From Lumbricus rubellus (taxonomy: Eukaryota > Annelida > Clitellata > Crassiclitellata > Lumbricidae), in assembly GCA_945859605.1 (NCBI GenBank), contig OX243818.1:33462507-33526506 (forward strand): a DNA stretch of 64,000 bases, given 5' to 3'. The notes beneath the pieces were generated by a model. That model saw only the letters and a program-made list of their open reading frames with translations, was not told the DNA's origin and searched no databases. Below, in pieces: positions 32,314 through 64,000 of this stretch. The translations under genes were made by a program, and so were the position numbers. The first letter of the stretch is position 1, and each line of letters starts with the position of its first letter.

Positions 32314-35014
32314 TTAGTCTGACTCCTCCTCTGCATTCTTCAGCCATTCAATCAGCTTTCCCATCTCCTTTCGATAGATCTCTGCCGACGGTCTTGGCTC
32401 GCTCTGCTCCCACTTCATGATGGCCTGCTCGGATATCACGTCCTTGTCATACAGCCAGTGCACGATCTTCATCAGCGCCGAAGCAAGCGCAGAGTTGTTC
32501 GCTGCAAACTCTTCGAATGCTCCCAGCGCTGTTTCCTGCGAGTCAACGCATTTCACGTAGTTCTTCAGCAGTGGAAGAAACTTCTGGAGAAACTTTCGGC
32601 TGGCATCGAGGTAGTTCTTGGCATCGGTGTTCTGCAGAATCTGCTTTCGAAATGGCAATTCAAGGACGGCCTTCGTGAGTTTCGCGGTGAGATCGTGGAT
32701 CGTGATTCCGTACGCGTGTTTGATTGAGTTCGTCTCGAGAATAAGATTTGTCATCGAAACGTTTTCACTCAACGCGTGATCAAAGTTGCACATGAGTTCT
32801 TCAAACACCTTCTCATCGCTAACATCGTCGTCGTCCAGTTCTCCGTTTAAGTCGATTTCTTCGTCTTCTTCGTCCTCTTCGTCGTCATCCTCGTCTCCCC
32901 AATCCTTCTGGTAAACAGGACCATCGTGGTGCTCCTCTTCGTCATCTTCTGTCGGCACCACAAACCTATAGGCCACACCATTGCTGTTGTTTTCTAACGG
33001 CTCCAACCCATCACCTGCCTCAGCAACTAGCTTTGTTCCCTCGCTTACAATAACCTTTGGTCCGATGACAACACCGCGCGCAAGTATGCAGCCTTTCTTG
33101 ACGTGTGCGGCCTTCCCGATTCGAACGCCATCGTCGAGAAATGCGCCTTCGATCACTGCATCATCGTCAATTGCAACATTGTTAAACACATGACTGCCTT
33201 TGATGACGACGTTATCTCCGATCTTGCAGTTGACACCGATCGTTGATTCCTCGATCCTCGTCTTCGATCCGATCTGCGAGTCTCTGTCGATCGCAACGGA
33301 CATTTCGAGTTTGACGTCCAACCCAAACTTCACCGTTTCCTTGTGCGTGTAATGGCAGAGGTGACACATCTCGTGATCGAACCTCATGCGACCGTTCGGC
33401 GGCCGCAGAATGATCGAGTCAGGGACAAACGGATACGCGTAGCACTTGAGGACCGCATCACAAACTATTGGATACATGTAGGGACTGGACGCCCGCAATG
33501 CAAACATCCCCTTTGCCACATGAACATTAATTGTGTTCCCAAGGATGTCCTCGCTTCCCAGAATGCCGTGCACCAGATCATCCATCGTCTGGTAGTCGAA
33601 ATTGTCAGCAAGCAGTTGCGGCAGATGAGGGGAGCAGATGTAGATGCCACTGTCGATGAGGTTGTAATGAACTGCGGCTCTTTCGGCAATGTCAAACGCA
33701 GCAACTGAAACGTCAAATTCCTTCCGCGAAGGTCGTCGCTGGAACGACAAAAGGCGATCGTCCTTCATGTCAACGGAGAGTTTCAGATCAAGGTCGTCAC
33801 ACCGAGCACGGTGGTCTGAAACATAACGACATTCATATATACAACTTAGACATCAGTCTCTCACTCCTGGTTAAAGGATCATTTGAAGCACACACACAGA
33901 ACAGTATACATCCTACAAGGTAACTTTTCACAACATTTACAAATTACAGTAATGCACTACAGAAGTTTACAGATTTTATATACAATACATATTATATATT
34001 ATAATATATACAATTTCAGAGTTATTCCCTTAAATTATTCTGTTAATAGTTGAATTGGCAAAAACATACTGGTGTATTTACTGTCCATGTTCCAACCACT
34101 TGCAAATCAGTTACATTTCACTTAGAGGCAGGGCTGTACATGAGGGTAAACCCGGGTATACAGCGTATATTCACCTCTGGGGAAAAACGGCATCGTATAC
34201 TCATCTCCCGAAAACCAGGGTAAACGCTTTTAAAAGATAGGGTATACGGGTACACGCTAGGAAATCAGGGTGCATGCGTCTATTCAGGCGTATTTAAACT
34301 TATGCTCGTAGTACGACATGCTTTCATTGCTCACTCAATTTCTAGTTTCGCTGTAATAATTTATCTGCCATGAAATAATTTAGGATGCTGTTTGCCCATT
34401 ATTGGTCATACATGGCCAGAGTAGAATTTTACGGTTGAAATTAAAATATAATAATATTCCCACAGTGAAATGATGAAATCAGGCTCTTGCTTTAGCACCA
34501 TTTGTAGCAGACTGACTGGCTTACCAGGGGGACCCTCTGTGAAGACCATTGTCATGGCAAGACCCTTTGACTGCTGTCTCCGCTGTTTGTGCTTCTCGAC
34601 TATCGACTTCAGCCAAACGTTCGAGACGAGGTCGCCGTACACCAACACAAAATCTGATTTGAGAATTCCCTTGCTGTCAAGATCACGCAGGGCGTCCCCA
34701 ACCGATATGCAACCCTCGGACACGATAGGGATTATTTTCATACGCATCGATCCGTCTGACCAGTGATTGTTTTCGAAGTATTTCTTGATCTGGTCAGCGT
34801 GCGAACTGCAGTAGACGATGGCCTCCTTGACACCCGAGTCGCTATGATGCAAGCACTGCAGGGTGAATTCAAGCAGTGTGGAGTTCACGAGGGGTAGCAA
34901 GGCTCGTGGTCGGTAGTTGGTTAGCGGGGCATACCGATAGTTATAGCTATCGGCGATTATCACGGCTTGTAGAATATCCTGCTGCTTGAAATCTGACTTA
35001 TCACGAGTCGACAT
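32314..35014 (-). CDS. EIF2B5: translation initiation factor eIF2B subunit epsilon, 2 exons, 663 aa
   Basis: Exon 1 is 35014-34525, exon 2 33815-32314 (1502 bases); joined 1992 bases, in phase. eIF2B epsilon is the catalytic subunit that exchanges GDP for GTP on eIF2. The N-terminal nucleotidyltransferase-like domain (residues ~1-300) has LQAVIIADS, PRALLPLVNSTLLEFTL and SDFVLVYGDLVSN; FDYQTMDDLVHGIL and EDILGN are family signatures. A left-handed beta-helix (~300-420) has the hexapeptide rhythm IGSKTRIEESTIGVNCKIGD. An acidic linker (~455-485) is followed by the W2/HEAT domain (~500-663), ending in the aromatic/acidic signature FIEWL-like LIEWLKNAEEESD. It is slightly shorter than the human protein (721 aa). 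The donor is CCTG|GTAAGC, the acceptor ATGTTTCAG|ACC. It is head to head with the ABCC gene. Confidence 0.95.
34130..34290. repeat. short GGTAAAC/GGTATAC repeat in the EIF2B5 intron
   Basis: Begins CAGGGCTGTACATGAGGG like a hAT terminus and holds several GGGTATAC/GGTAAAC units. No inverse end or target duplication was found. It is the only structure seen in the 709-base intron. Confidence 0.35.
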
Positions 35015-36159
35015 TATTTCTAAATATGCAAGCTGCTAATAAACTATGAAAACAACTGTTGAAAAAATGATGCAATTCAACCGATGGAAGTCGAAAAGCT
35101 AGCTGCTGTCTGCGTCTAAATATAGATTCATGGCCATTGAAGTAACATAATACAGAATTTGTACAACTTCCGCTCGTAAGTAAGCACGTGAATTTAAAAA
35201 ATTAATAGACACTCGTAAGATGCAATAAAAATTGTCGTTTGTTCAACAATCCGGTTGACAGACCGCAACCGGTTACAGTGAACAGTTATGCAGTTGAAAT
35301 AATTTACAGGAACTCTGATTACATTATACATGAATCTTAACTAACTAACTGAGCAGACAGCCTGCAACACATAGCGCTAATAGGCTAATAGCAGCCTACA
35401 AAGCATGCCCGCCCAACGGCGGTGCTCGAACGCGTTACCTTTTGCTCTCGACGGCAGCGTGTTATCCAGTAGGCCTACTATAATACCGGGCCTACACGAC
35501 ATTGTTTTCCTAGGAGTCTTGGACGTCATGATAAAGACCGTTTTAAAAGAAACTATGACGTCCGCGCCTCATCTTTAGAGGAAGTCGCACTATAATGATA
35601 GGCTACCCAAGTAAAACTGATATATTAATTTTGCATTTAAAAATGTGAAAAATGCCCCAGTTCTTAATTTCCTGTGTTGCTTGCATCTTTCAAGCTCTTG
35701 TTAAAAATTCAACAGCGACCATTAGCTCATGTTTTTCCCTCTGCAAAAATTTCGATCAAGTGTGCATTTCAAACTAGGACTGTGGACACACAATGTAGGC
35801 ACTGTCTAGTAATAAAGAAATACTTGATGAAAGCCCAAAGCTACTGCTGGATCACCTTAAATAAAAGCCCAAAGCACTCACTGCCTGCTCACTGCTGGAG
35901 CAGCTGCAATGAACGCGCGAGTATACTAATGCATGTGCAGGTGCTTGACGATTATGGCTGGCCAGGTCTGAGAGACAATTTCCACCTGATTGTGCAATTT
36001 GCCGGTGTTACATAAAACTGCTAACAGCGAAGGGTCGACAGTATTCATCTAAACAATAGCGCTTTATTGATTAAATAGGAATAAGAATAAAAGGAATAAA
36101 GACCTTGAGGACCGTGGTGTGAGTGGTTATAACGGGTGACGTTATTTTTGCAACTTAAG
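35015..36159. promoter_or_regulatory. divergent EIF2B5 / ABCC4-like 5' region with SINE insertion
   Basis: The start codons are 1145 bases apart on opposite strands, so both promoters must fall here or in undetected 5' exons. No TATA box is evident. About 250 bases of it are a SINE (35238-35490). Confidence 0.5.
35238..35490 (-). repeat. tRNA-derived SINE in the divergent promoter region
   Basis: On the minus strand TACTGGATAACACGCTGCC (A box) and ACGCGTTCGAGCACC (B box), then a body with GCAGGCTG and an end with CAACCGGATTGTTGAAC. The end is shared with 21306-21360 and the body with 22400-22560. Confidence 0.65.
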
Positions 36160-56889
<20,730 letters not shown>

Positions 56890-57168
56890 AAGACGCTGTT
56901 TATTGGGATCATTGTTATTGATAGGAAATGGATTTTTTGTCCACAAGTGATGCCATTAATGGCAGATAGATTAGCATAAGATATGTAGCATGGTGTTATT
57001 TTAGGAAGTGCAAGTGATATACAGTTGTACATTCTCGTAACTGATTTAGATATCAAAAATTGTCGTGATATTGCAGATTTGTTCTAGTCACGGTATCAAC
57101 GATCACAAACCAGTTATTTCGCAATGGTATTCGATATCGTTGGTTATCGGTCTGCAACAACAGCTGTG

Positions 57169-57174
57169 AATAAA
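57169..57174 (+). terminator. candidate poly(A) signal, proximal
   Basis: AATAAA 280 bases after the ABCC stop. A second one at 57761-57766 would give a longer 3' UTR that includes the 27-bp repeats. Confidence 0.5.
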
Positions 57175-57295
57175 ATTGGAATTCCTTGATTAGCACCGGT
57201 GATTAAAACCCTTGAACTTTGCCTGTGATTGACATTTCTACTGTGTTGTGTATGAAATGTTGGGTTGTAATTTTACTTGCTGTCTTGATACATCG

Positions 57296-57548
57296 AATTT
57301 GATTTCCGTTTGCGTTATATCGAATTTGGTTTACGTTATATCAGATTTGATTTTCATTTGTGTTATATCGAATTTGATTTTCATTTGTGTTATATCGAAT
57401 TTGATTTTCATTTGTGTTATATCGAATTTGGTTTACGTTATATCAGATTTGATTTTCATTTGTGTTATATCAGATTTGATTTTCATTTGTGTTATATCGA
57501 ATTTGATTTTCATTTGTGTTATATCGAATTTGATATTCATTTGTTGTT
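57296..57548 (+). repeat. 27-bp minisatellite in or just beyond the ABCC 3' UTR
   Basis: Units TTATATCGAATTTGATTTTC + ATTTGTG, with shorter 21-bp variants. The repeat creates open frames in two phases (FICVISNLI-like); these are by-products. Confidence 0.9.
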
Positions 57549-57760
57549 GTGTAAATTTGGAGAATCTCAAGATTGAAATGTTTAAGTCAAAATCATCGCA
57601 AGAGCTTAGCATTGGTTGAGCTGCGACTTCTTTTCTTAAAGGCTTTATTTACTTATGATCTTACTTACTGTAATTTGAATGAAGTAGGGATCAGTCATCT
57701 TCTCATTGTGGGTTGAAAAGTTCGCCTATCTGTCCTTTGTAAAGCAGTTTCATTTTTCTA

Positions 57761-57766
57761 AATAAA
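57761..57766 (+). terminator. candidate poly(A) signal, distal
   Basis: AATAAA in CTAAATAAAGTTCG, followed by a GTT/TG-rich stretch (TTCGGTTGTAGCCTTG). Confidence 0.5.
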
Positions 57767-57814
57767 GTTCGTTCGGTTGTAGCCTTGTACCCTTTATATG
57801 AATTCAATCATTTC

Positions 57815-57870
57815 AATAATTTATAAAGTGCCCATTCAAGAAGCCCGCTCAGAGGCACAGATTACACCTG
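57815..57870 (-). repeat. solo LINE/SINE 3' tail
   Basis: ATTTATAAAGTGCCCATTCAAG, GCCCGCTCAGAGGCAC: the inverse of the shared tail. Confidence 0.65.
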
Positions 57871-60390
57871 ACATCTGTTCACATGTTTAATTGTTTATAT
57901 GTATATGTGTATATATATGTATATATGCATATGTATGAGCATGCTCTAGTAGGCATAATATGTATATTAAATAACTCAAAAGAGTTTATATACCTTTGAC
58001 TATCTAGCAAAAGTATGTTTTTAAACAGTTTACAGATGCATGCTGCACAGAGTCATAGGCAACACTGTAATGCATATTATATATATATATACTAGAATAT
58101 ATATTTTAATTATAATTATATGCTTATTATATACTTATTTCATATATCTGTGTACACATCTCATATTTATGGTCATATTTTTATTTTCTAGTTATCTTGC
58201 ATAATTTTGCTATTCACTGTGTTTTCAATCTGTTGTCAATTCCGCCAAAGGTTTATTTTATAATGCTGTTGACTCCCTTGTGTTGAAGATCCTTTGGCTG
58301 AAGTACAAACCAGTGTAATTGTAGTTGCTTTTCTTTAATTAGAAATTTATATAGCAACACTGAAAGAAAATTCTATCAAGTATTTTCTATAAGTGATAAG
58401 AAAGTCACATAAAGGTTGCTAAATCTTCTTCTGAAACTTAGCAAAACCCACAAATCAATTTTGCTGATTGCACCACTATCTGTTTGCACCATAACTTTGA
58501 AATAAGTGAAGTGCTTCTGCGGATTTTCTTAGTTTTTTGGACGTGTCAAGTACTATTGTCAGTTTTAAATGTAGCTATCAAGCTTGAGAAGTGTATCTTT
58601 TGTATGGCTGAAAATTGTTTCATTCTTTTGTATGGAATAAGTCATTTCAAATATTTGTTCAAAATAAACGATTTAGTATTATTTGTATGGAAATAAATTA
58701 TTTGTATGACACACTGCATAATTTTTTCTCCTCTGTTGTTTAAGAAATTTTATGTTTTTTAATCTCTGTCAGAATCTTCCAATCTCAATTGGAATTACAG
58801 CTGAAATGAAAAAAGTGATTTTGTAATTATTTAAGTTAACATTTTGATAATGCTTTACTGATTAGTAATTGCTGAACAATAATAATAGGTGCTGCTCAGA
58901 AGATGGACAAAAGGCTTGTTAATAAACATGTAACAATTTATTGTACAGGGCATTTTTTAGTATTTTGGTTTAAAAATGTCAAGATGTCATCAGTGTTGAT
59001 TTTTTTCGTTGTTAGAATGTATTGTGTGCCACAGTGATCAAATGCTTGAACGCTTGTCATGTGATGTCATTGGACACTTTGTGAGGTTCTGAAAGGCAGA
59101 AATAAACATTGAGATGTAAATGTAACTCTGCTGAAGAAAAAGGTCACAGTTTGCCATTTACTAGAAGAAGAGATGATCCCAGACGACCTCTTAGAGGCAG
59201 CCATCTTTATTTCTTTGCCTCTGCATGTGAGGGTAGCATAGGTGGCATATATTTGGTTAAAAGTGAACAACGGGAGATCTATTTTAACTGCATTCACAGA
59301 TAGCCATCAGAGATCTTCGCATAAACGATGCAGATACCTCGTTTTTTTGTTACAACGGCTTATGCTCTTCGAGCGTATTTTTTGTGTTTTAAATCGATGA
59401 ATACTTTTGTGATGCATAACACTTTTAGGTCTTTGGTTACATGAAGTTACTATTGTTTACAATGTGTTACAACGACTACACAGAGTTGCTATGGCTATGA
59501 AATGCTTATGTCCAATGTCTGTTTAACTAGAATGTAACGATGTGCTGAAAATGGCTTAATGTCTTTTTTGGTTTACTCAGCTTGCTGGTGTCATCGTCTC
59601 GTTGTTTTTTCTCATTACAATGATTACATGATCACATTGTTGTGATGGCTACATCATCACGCTAATTACTGTAATTAGGACTTAGATTTGTTATTTAGGT
59701 ATGCCATTTTACCTGTGTGAAGTTGAATCTCTTAGGATGATTTTTCATGTATCCAAGTAAAATTTGGTTAGCAAGTATTATATATATTATTACTTGCTAT
59801 CAGCACTGTAGCATAATGATATAATATTGTTTATTAGTATGGCTATTTTTTTTAAAGCTGTAACCAAGGATAAATTCTTCAGTATTTAGAAGTCTGTGGT
59901 ACAAGAAAAAGCATCTGGAATGCCAACATCTTGTAAAGTGTCTCACTAGCCAACACAACATTGATGCACCAAATTGAAATAAGACCATTAAAAGGTGCTG
60001 CCAGGGTGAAACCTCCAAGTGTAATTATTGTCATTGTCTAATTTTTATTATTGCTAGTTATTGGTATTATGTTTGTTATAATCATTATGATTTGTACTGC
60101 CATTTTTATCATTATTATTATTATCATTTATATTGTTTTAATTGTTAATGCAGGGTACTGTACTATACTAAGAGTAGTTGGACAATATTGAGTGAAAAAG
60201 GTATCACTTACATTGTTTTTGTTATTGTTTCACCCGAGGTAGAAGTGATTCCTCAGTGACAAAACCTTTTAGGTTGGCAGTAAGTTTCTGTCATTATCAT
60301 TAAAGTTATTATTATTAATATTATTATTGTTATATGATAATTATTATTACTGTGTTATTTTTATTGTAAGCCTACCCCTTTTCCAAATTG
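57871..60390. other. gene-poor AT-rich stretch
   Basis: No gene or RNA is supported on either strand. There are TA-rich runs (57900-57950, 58080-58140) and ATT microsatellite pieces. Confidence 0.5.
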
Positions 60391-60395
60391 GGAAA

Positions 60396-60421
60396 TATTA
60401 TTATTATTATTATCATCATCA

Positions 60422-60458
<37 letters not shown>

Positions 60459-60460
60459 GG
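60396..60460 (+). repeat. (ATT)n microsatellite
   Basis: ATTATTATTATTATC... continuing to 60460 with few interruptions. Confidence 0.9.
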
Positions 60461-61049
60461 TGTGTCATTGGCTTAGTGTCATTGGTTTAGAGTTAGGCTT
60501 GAATGTGACATTCCTGTCTTGGGTATTGTACTTGTCTTGCATTGTACTTTTACAGTGAATAAAGCAGTTGTCTATTAACAATGGAATTGTTCAATTTTAG
60601 TTGCTGTGACACAGATTTTTATTGTCCATGCATGTGTGTGCCTGTCAGAATGCAAATGCAAGACATACATACTTGTTGACTTATTTATGCTGTCTTTCCT
60701 ATCAGATTTCCTTAGCAATTGCCAAATCTTATGGCAGTTTATTATCATCTTACAGGATGAATGAAAGTAGTTATGGAGATTGTGATCTACTTTTATGTAT
60801 AAAAGTAGTCACTAGCAAAGCAGTTTAAAAATGTAGCTTGGAAGTAATAATCATAGCTAAACTACTTTTGAAGTAATTATAACGATCATCAACCCACAGC
60901 ACCTGTTATTGCCCTTATCATGGGCCAACATGGAACGATAAAATTATTGCTATTGGGTCCTGTTATCGTATATGTCTATGGTCGCTATATATGGCATATA
61001 CGACCCATATTCTTATACGGGCCCATCATGCCGCCCATGTGAAACCCAT

Positions 61050-61088
61050 AAGTGAGTGGGTTCAGCATGTCGCTGAACCCACTCACTT
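61050..61088. repeat. perfect 17-bp hairpin at the LINE 5' junction
   Basis: AAGTGAGTGGGTTCAGC (61050-61066), loop ATGTC, then GCTGAACCCACTCACTT (61072-61088). The right arm is LINE coding sequence (AEPTH), the left arm its inverse. Confidence 0.9.
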
Positions 61089-63466
61089 GCTGGGTGGGTG
61101 GCTCGACGTCATGGTCACAAGAGATGACTGTCGGGTGTCAGATGTGACCGTCTTTCCTCCTGTTCTCTCCGACCACGGTCTCGTCGTCGCGTCAATACCG
61201 TTCATCTACGAACCTCTTCTCCTCGCTGCTCGTCAGATCCGTCAATGGAAAAGCCTTGACCGTTCTGCATTCCGCTCAGCGATCCGAGCTCATCCTCTCT
61301 TCGCTGATCTTCAGTCGTCTGCCGATCTCTCTACGTCAGAGCTTTTCAGCTCTTACGAGACAGCGTTGTCTGGTCTCCTAGACACCCTTCTACCTGTACG
61401 CAACGTCCAGTCGCGCTACCGCCCGTCTTCTCCGTGGTTTGACGCAGAATGCCGGAAGCTCCGACGGCAGGCAAGAAGACTTGAGAGAGTCTGGATAAGA
61501 ACACGTTCTCCTGCTGATCGGGTCTCGTGGGTCCGGTTCGTAAGAGAAATGCACACGTCGTACCGTACCAGAGAACGTGAATACTGGGAGACCATCATCA
61601 CTCGCCAGTCTAAGGAGCCGAAGAGACTCTGGACCACTTTCAACGGCCTACTTGGTCGTTCGAGGGGTGGTCGTCAGTCCGAGTCTCCTCCGCCGTTCTC
61701 TGCGGAAGTGTTCTTGCAACGATTCTCCGCCAAGATTTCTTCCATTCGGAGTTCCACCGACGAATCGCCACCGCCTACGTTCTCTACCACCGAGCATCGG
61801 CTTTCTACACTCCAGGAGATTTCGAGCGAGGAGCTGCGTCGACTCATCCTCTCCTCTGCCGCCAAGACGTGTGAGCTGGATCCTGCACCGACATTTCTCG
61901 TTCAGGAACTAATCGAGGATCTACTTCCCTTCCTTACTCTTCTATGCAACAGTTCGATCCGTGATTAGTGCCTACCCGCCTCGCAGAAACGTTCTGTTAT
62001 CCTCCCCGTTCTGAAGCACGATGGTCTGGATCAAAGCGATCCTGCTAACTATCGCCCTATTGCAAATGTTACGTTTTTATCTAAATTACTTGAACGTATT
62101 ATTGCCAATCAGCTAATTACCTATTTGGATGCAAATGATTTGATTCCGTCGCAGCAGTCGGGTTTCCGTCGGAATCATTCCACGGAGACTCTACTGCTTC
62201 GACTTTTGTCAGACTTCTATGGCGCAGTTGACCGGGGTCAAGTCACTCTCCTTGCTCTTTTTGATGTAAGCTCTGCCTTTGACTCCGTGGACCACTCAAT
62301 TCTCTTGCAGCGCCTCTCCACTTCTTTCGGCTTAGTGGACCAGCCTCTTGACTGGCTCACATCCTTCTTAACTGACCGCTCTAACTGTGTAGTTCTTGGG
62401 TCGTCCAGGTCTGCTTGGGTCCCTGCCCTCTCGGGGTGCCCCAGGGTTCCGTCTTGGGCCCGCTGCTCTATCTTCTCTATACTGCTGATATCTGCTCCTT
62501 ACTGACATCTCAGGGCCTTCTGCACCAGCTATTTGCCGATGATGTGCAAGCCTACATCCATACCTATTCGGTTGATGCGGTGGCCGCTGTCAGCCAGATG
62601 TGTGTGAAAATGGATGTCCTCTCTCTTTGGATGGCCTCCAATCGGCTACTTTTAAACCCCTCCAAAACGCAATTTATTTGGTTGGGTGGCCGTAGACAAC
62701 TCCAGGGTATTGACCTTTCCCAACTTGCTCTGCTCTTTCCTCATATCACCTTTTCCCTCACAGTTCGTGATCTGGGTCTCACCCTCGATTCTGAACTTAC
62801 TCTGTCCCAGCATGTGAACTTGGTTGCGAGGAGTGCCTATTACCAGCTTCGTCAGCTCCGGGTGGTCTCCCGTTCTCTCTCTCACGATGCGGTTGTCGTC
62901 CTTGTCCACGCCTTTGTTACAAGTCGAATCGACAACTGTTGTTCCTTACTTGTTGGTCTTCCCCTTGGGGTCCTGGGGCGACTTGATCGCGTCTTGCGCT
63001 CGGCTGCTCGCCTCGTTGGGCGGCTTCCTAAATTTGCGCCTGTCTCTGCCTATATGCGTGATGTGCTGCACTGGCTGCCTGTGTCCCAGCGGATCTCATA
63101 CCGCATTGCTGCTGTGGTCTCTCGCTGTGTCCTTGGCTGTGCTCCATCATACTTGCGTGATCTGTGCTGTCCAGTCTCTGACGTTGCAGCGCGTCGTGTA
63201 CTTCGCTCTTCGTCTAAAGGTGAGCTTCTGGTCCCGCGGGCTCGCTTGGCTATTAAGCAGCGCCGTGCTTTCTCGATCGTGGGGCCTACTGTCTGGAACG
63301 ACCTCCCGGTTACGCTTCGCTCACTACTTGTGGTCCATCCGGCTGCGTTCTACAAGTCCCTCAAGTCTTTTTTCTTTGTCCGTGGCTGGGCTGGGAGCGC
63401 CTCTGAGTAGTTTCTTGAAGGGGCGCTATATAAATGTTCTGAATGAATGAATGAATGAATGAATAA
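61050..63466 (+). mobile_element. CR1-like LINE, nearly complete ORF2, 5'-truncated, broken
   Basis: Endonuclease C-terminus from ~61064 (PTHLLGGWLDVMVTRDD, VLSDHGLVVASI), the CR1 connector (PWFDAECRKLRRQARRLER), reverse transcriptase (ANYRPIANVTFLSKLLERII, SGFRRNHSTETLL, LFDVSSAFDSVDHSILL, GVPQGSVLGPLLY, LFADDVQAY) and the C-terminal region (HWLPVSQRISYRI, VGPTVWNDLPVTLRSLL). TAG at 61966-61968 interrupts the frame, and a frameshift near 62425-62440, just before the GVPQG motif, moves it. Both are single changes in an otherwise open 2.3 kb, so the copy is young but dead. The 3' end has GGGAGCGCCTCTGAGTAG...GGGGCGCTATATAAAT and (GAAT)n at 63440-63466. Confidence 0.9.
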
Positions 63467-63539
63467 AATATTCCTGATCTCAATAGCTATGCGACATTTC
63501 CTTACATGCTCCATTTCGTTTGCATGTTTCCACAATGCT

Positions 63540-63804
63540 TAAAGTAACCTCCTTCACATAGGTGCTCCCAACTGCCTAGAAATCCGCTACAGTTTGTACT
63601 ATGGTAGTGCAAGGAAAAATGGAGGGGAAACGAACAAGAGGAAGACCACGACAGATGTTGCTGGACACTCTGATGAAGAGGATCGGATACCAAAGACTAA
63701 AGGAGAAGGCCAGCGGAGGGAAGAGTGGCGACATTGGACAGCCGAACCTGCCTAGGGGCAGAGAACCAGAAGAAAGAAGTGCTCATCCAAAGCCAAAGTC
63801 TTGA
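63540..63804 (+). pseudogene. retroelement C-terminal remnant (GRPR motif)
   Basis: VVQGKMEGKRTRGRPRQMLLDTLMKR reads like the far C-terminus of RTE/L1-type reverse transcriptases, as does 9690-9914. It lies beyond the LINE's microsatellite tail and is not part of it. The rest to 64000 has no supported feature. Confidence 0.5.
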
Positions 63805-64000
63805 GTGCAAAAGCAAGCACACAAACCCCATAGACAGTCGTCCATAATGGTAACAAAACAAATCTGTCCAGATGCTAATTCTATATGAAAAAAGAAATTA
63901 AGGTAAAGGACATAATGGTGCTTTAAATTATGCAGCATTGTCTTGGTATAGTCAGGTCTCTTGCAACTGTCAAAGGTTTAAGAGTGAGTACTGTGTAGCT

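Noticed and set aside
34130..34290. hAT element in the EIF2B5 intron
   Set aside because: Starts CAGGGCTGTAC, but no inverse end or 8-bp duplication was found.
57248..57619. FICVISNLI-type repetitive ORFs
   Set aside because: Created by the 27-bp minisatellite behind the ABCC stop codon.

Overview
The window is invertebrate animal genomic DNA. Protein-coding genes are split by many GT-AG introns. The only recognisable housekeeping genes (NT5C-type deoxyribonucleotidase, EIF2B5, an ABCC4/MRP4-type transporter) are eukaryotic. The mobile elements are those of animals: a Polinton/Maverick integrase, CR1-like LINEs, tRNA-derived SINEs, hAT MITEs and a Tc1-like element. Nothing points to bacteria or phage. 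A basal or marine invertebrate is likely, but the sequence alone does not settle the phylum.

Layout. 1-4.9 kb is accessory DNA: the 3' end of a Polinton-type integrase with a chromodomain, an A-rich array, tandem/inverted ~130-bp repeats interrupted by the 3' half of a CR1-like LINE, and a minus-strand gene of unknown function. 4.9-7.2 kb holds a two-exon gene made mostly of 18-aa and 26-aa tandem repeats; it is cut by a stop codon inside its second-last repeat. 8.4-9.9 kb is a graveyard of elements (hAT MITE end, Tc1-like element with long inverted repeats, LINE C-terminus). 10.8-19.8 kb (minus) holds an eight-exon gene that I assembled from splice sites. All exon phases agree and the open frame is 839 codons. 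It combines an SH3 domain, an F-box-like segment, a CARD and an NHL-type beta-propeller. 19.8-26.5 kb is gene-free and contains a 550-bp purine tract that ends in a Helitron-like terminus, SINEs and a MITE.

From 26.6 kb on, the content is conserved genes. A five-exon NT5C-like 5'(3')-deoxyribonucleotidase (+) converges on a two-exon EIF2B5 (eIF2B epsilon, minus). EIF2B5 lies head to head, 1.1 kb apart, with a 27-exon ABCC4-like transporter (+, 36.2-56.9 kb, 1433 codons) that appears complete. The ABCC introns carry minisatellites, a hAT MITE with perfect 8-bp target duplication, SINEs and many solo LINE 3' tails. 57-61 kb is gene-poor. 61-63.5 kb is a nearly full-length but broken CR1-like LINE, followed by the remnant of another retroelement.

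The elements are related to each other. The SINEs at 45.0 and 52.0 kb end in the same 3' tail (a GGGAGCGCCTC...GGGGCGCTATA hairpin-like motif) as the CR1-like LINEs at 2.9 and 63.4 kb. This suggests the LINE machinery mobilises the SINEs. The clearest candidate for an undescribed system is the SH3/F-box-like/CARD/NHL protein, whose parts suggest an immune or cell-death adaptor; that role is inference.
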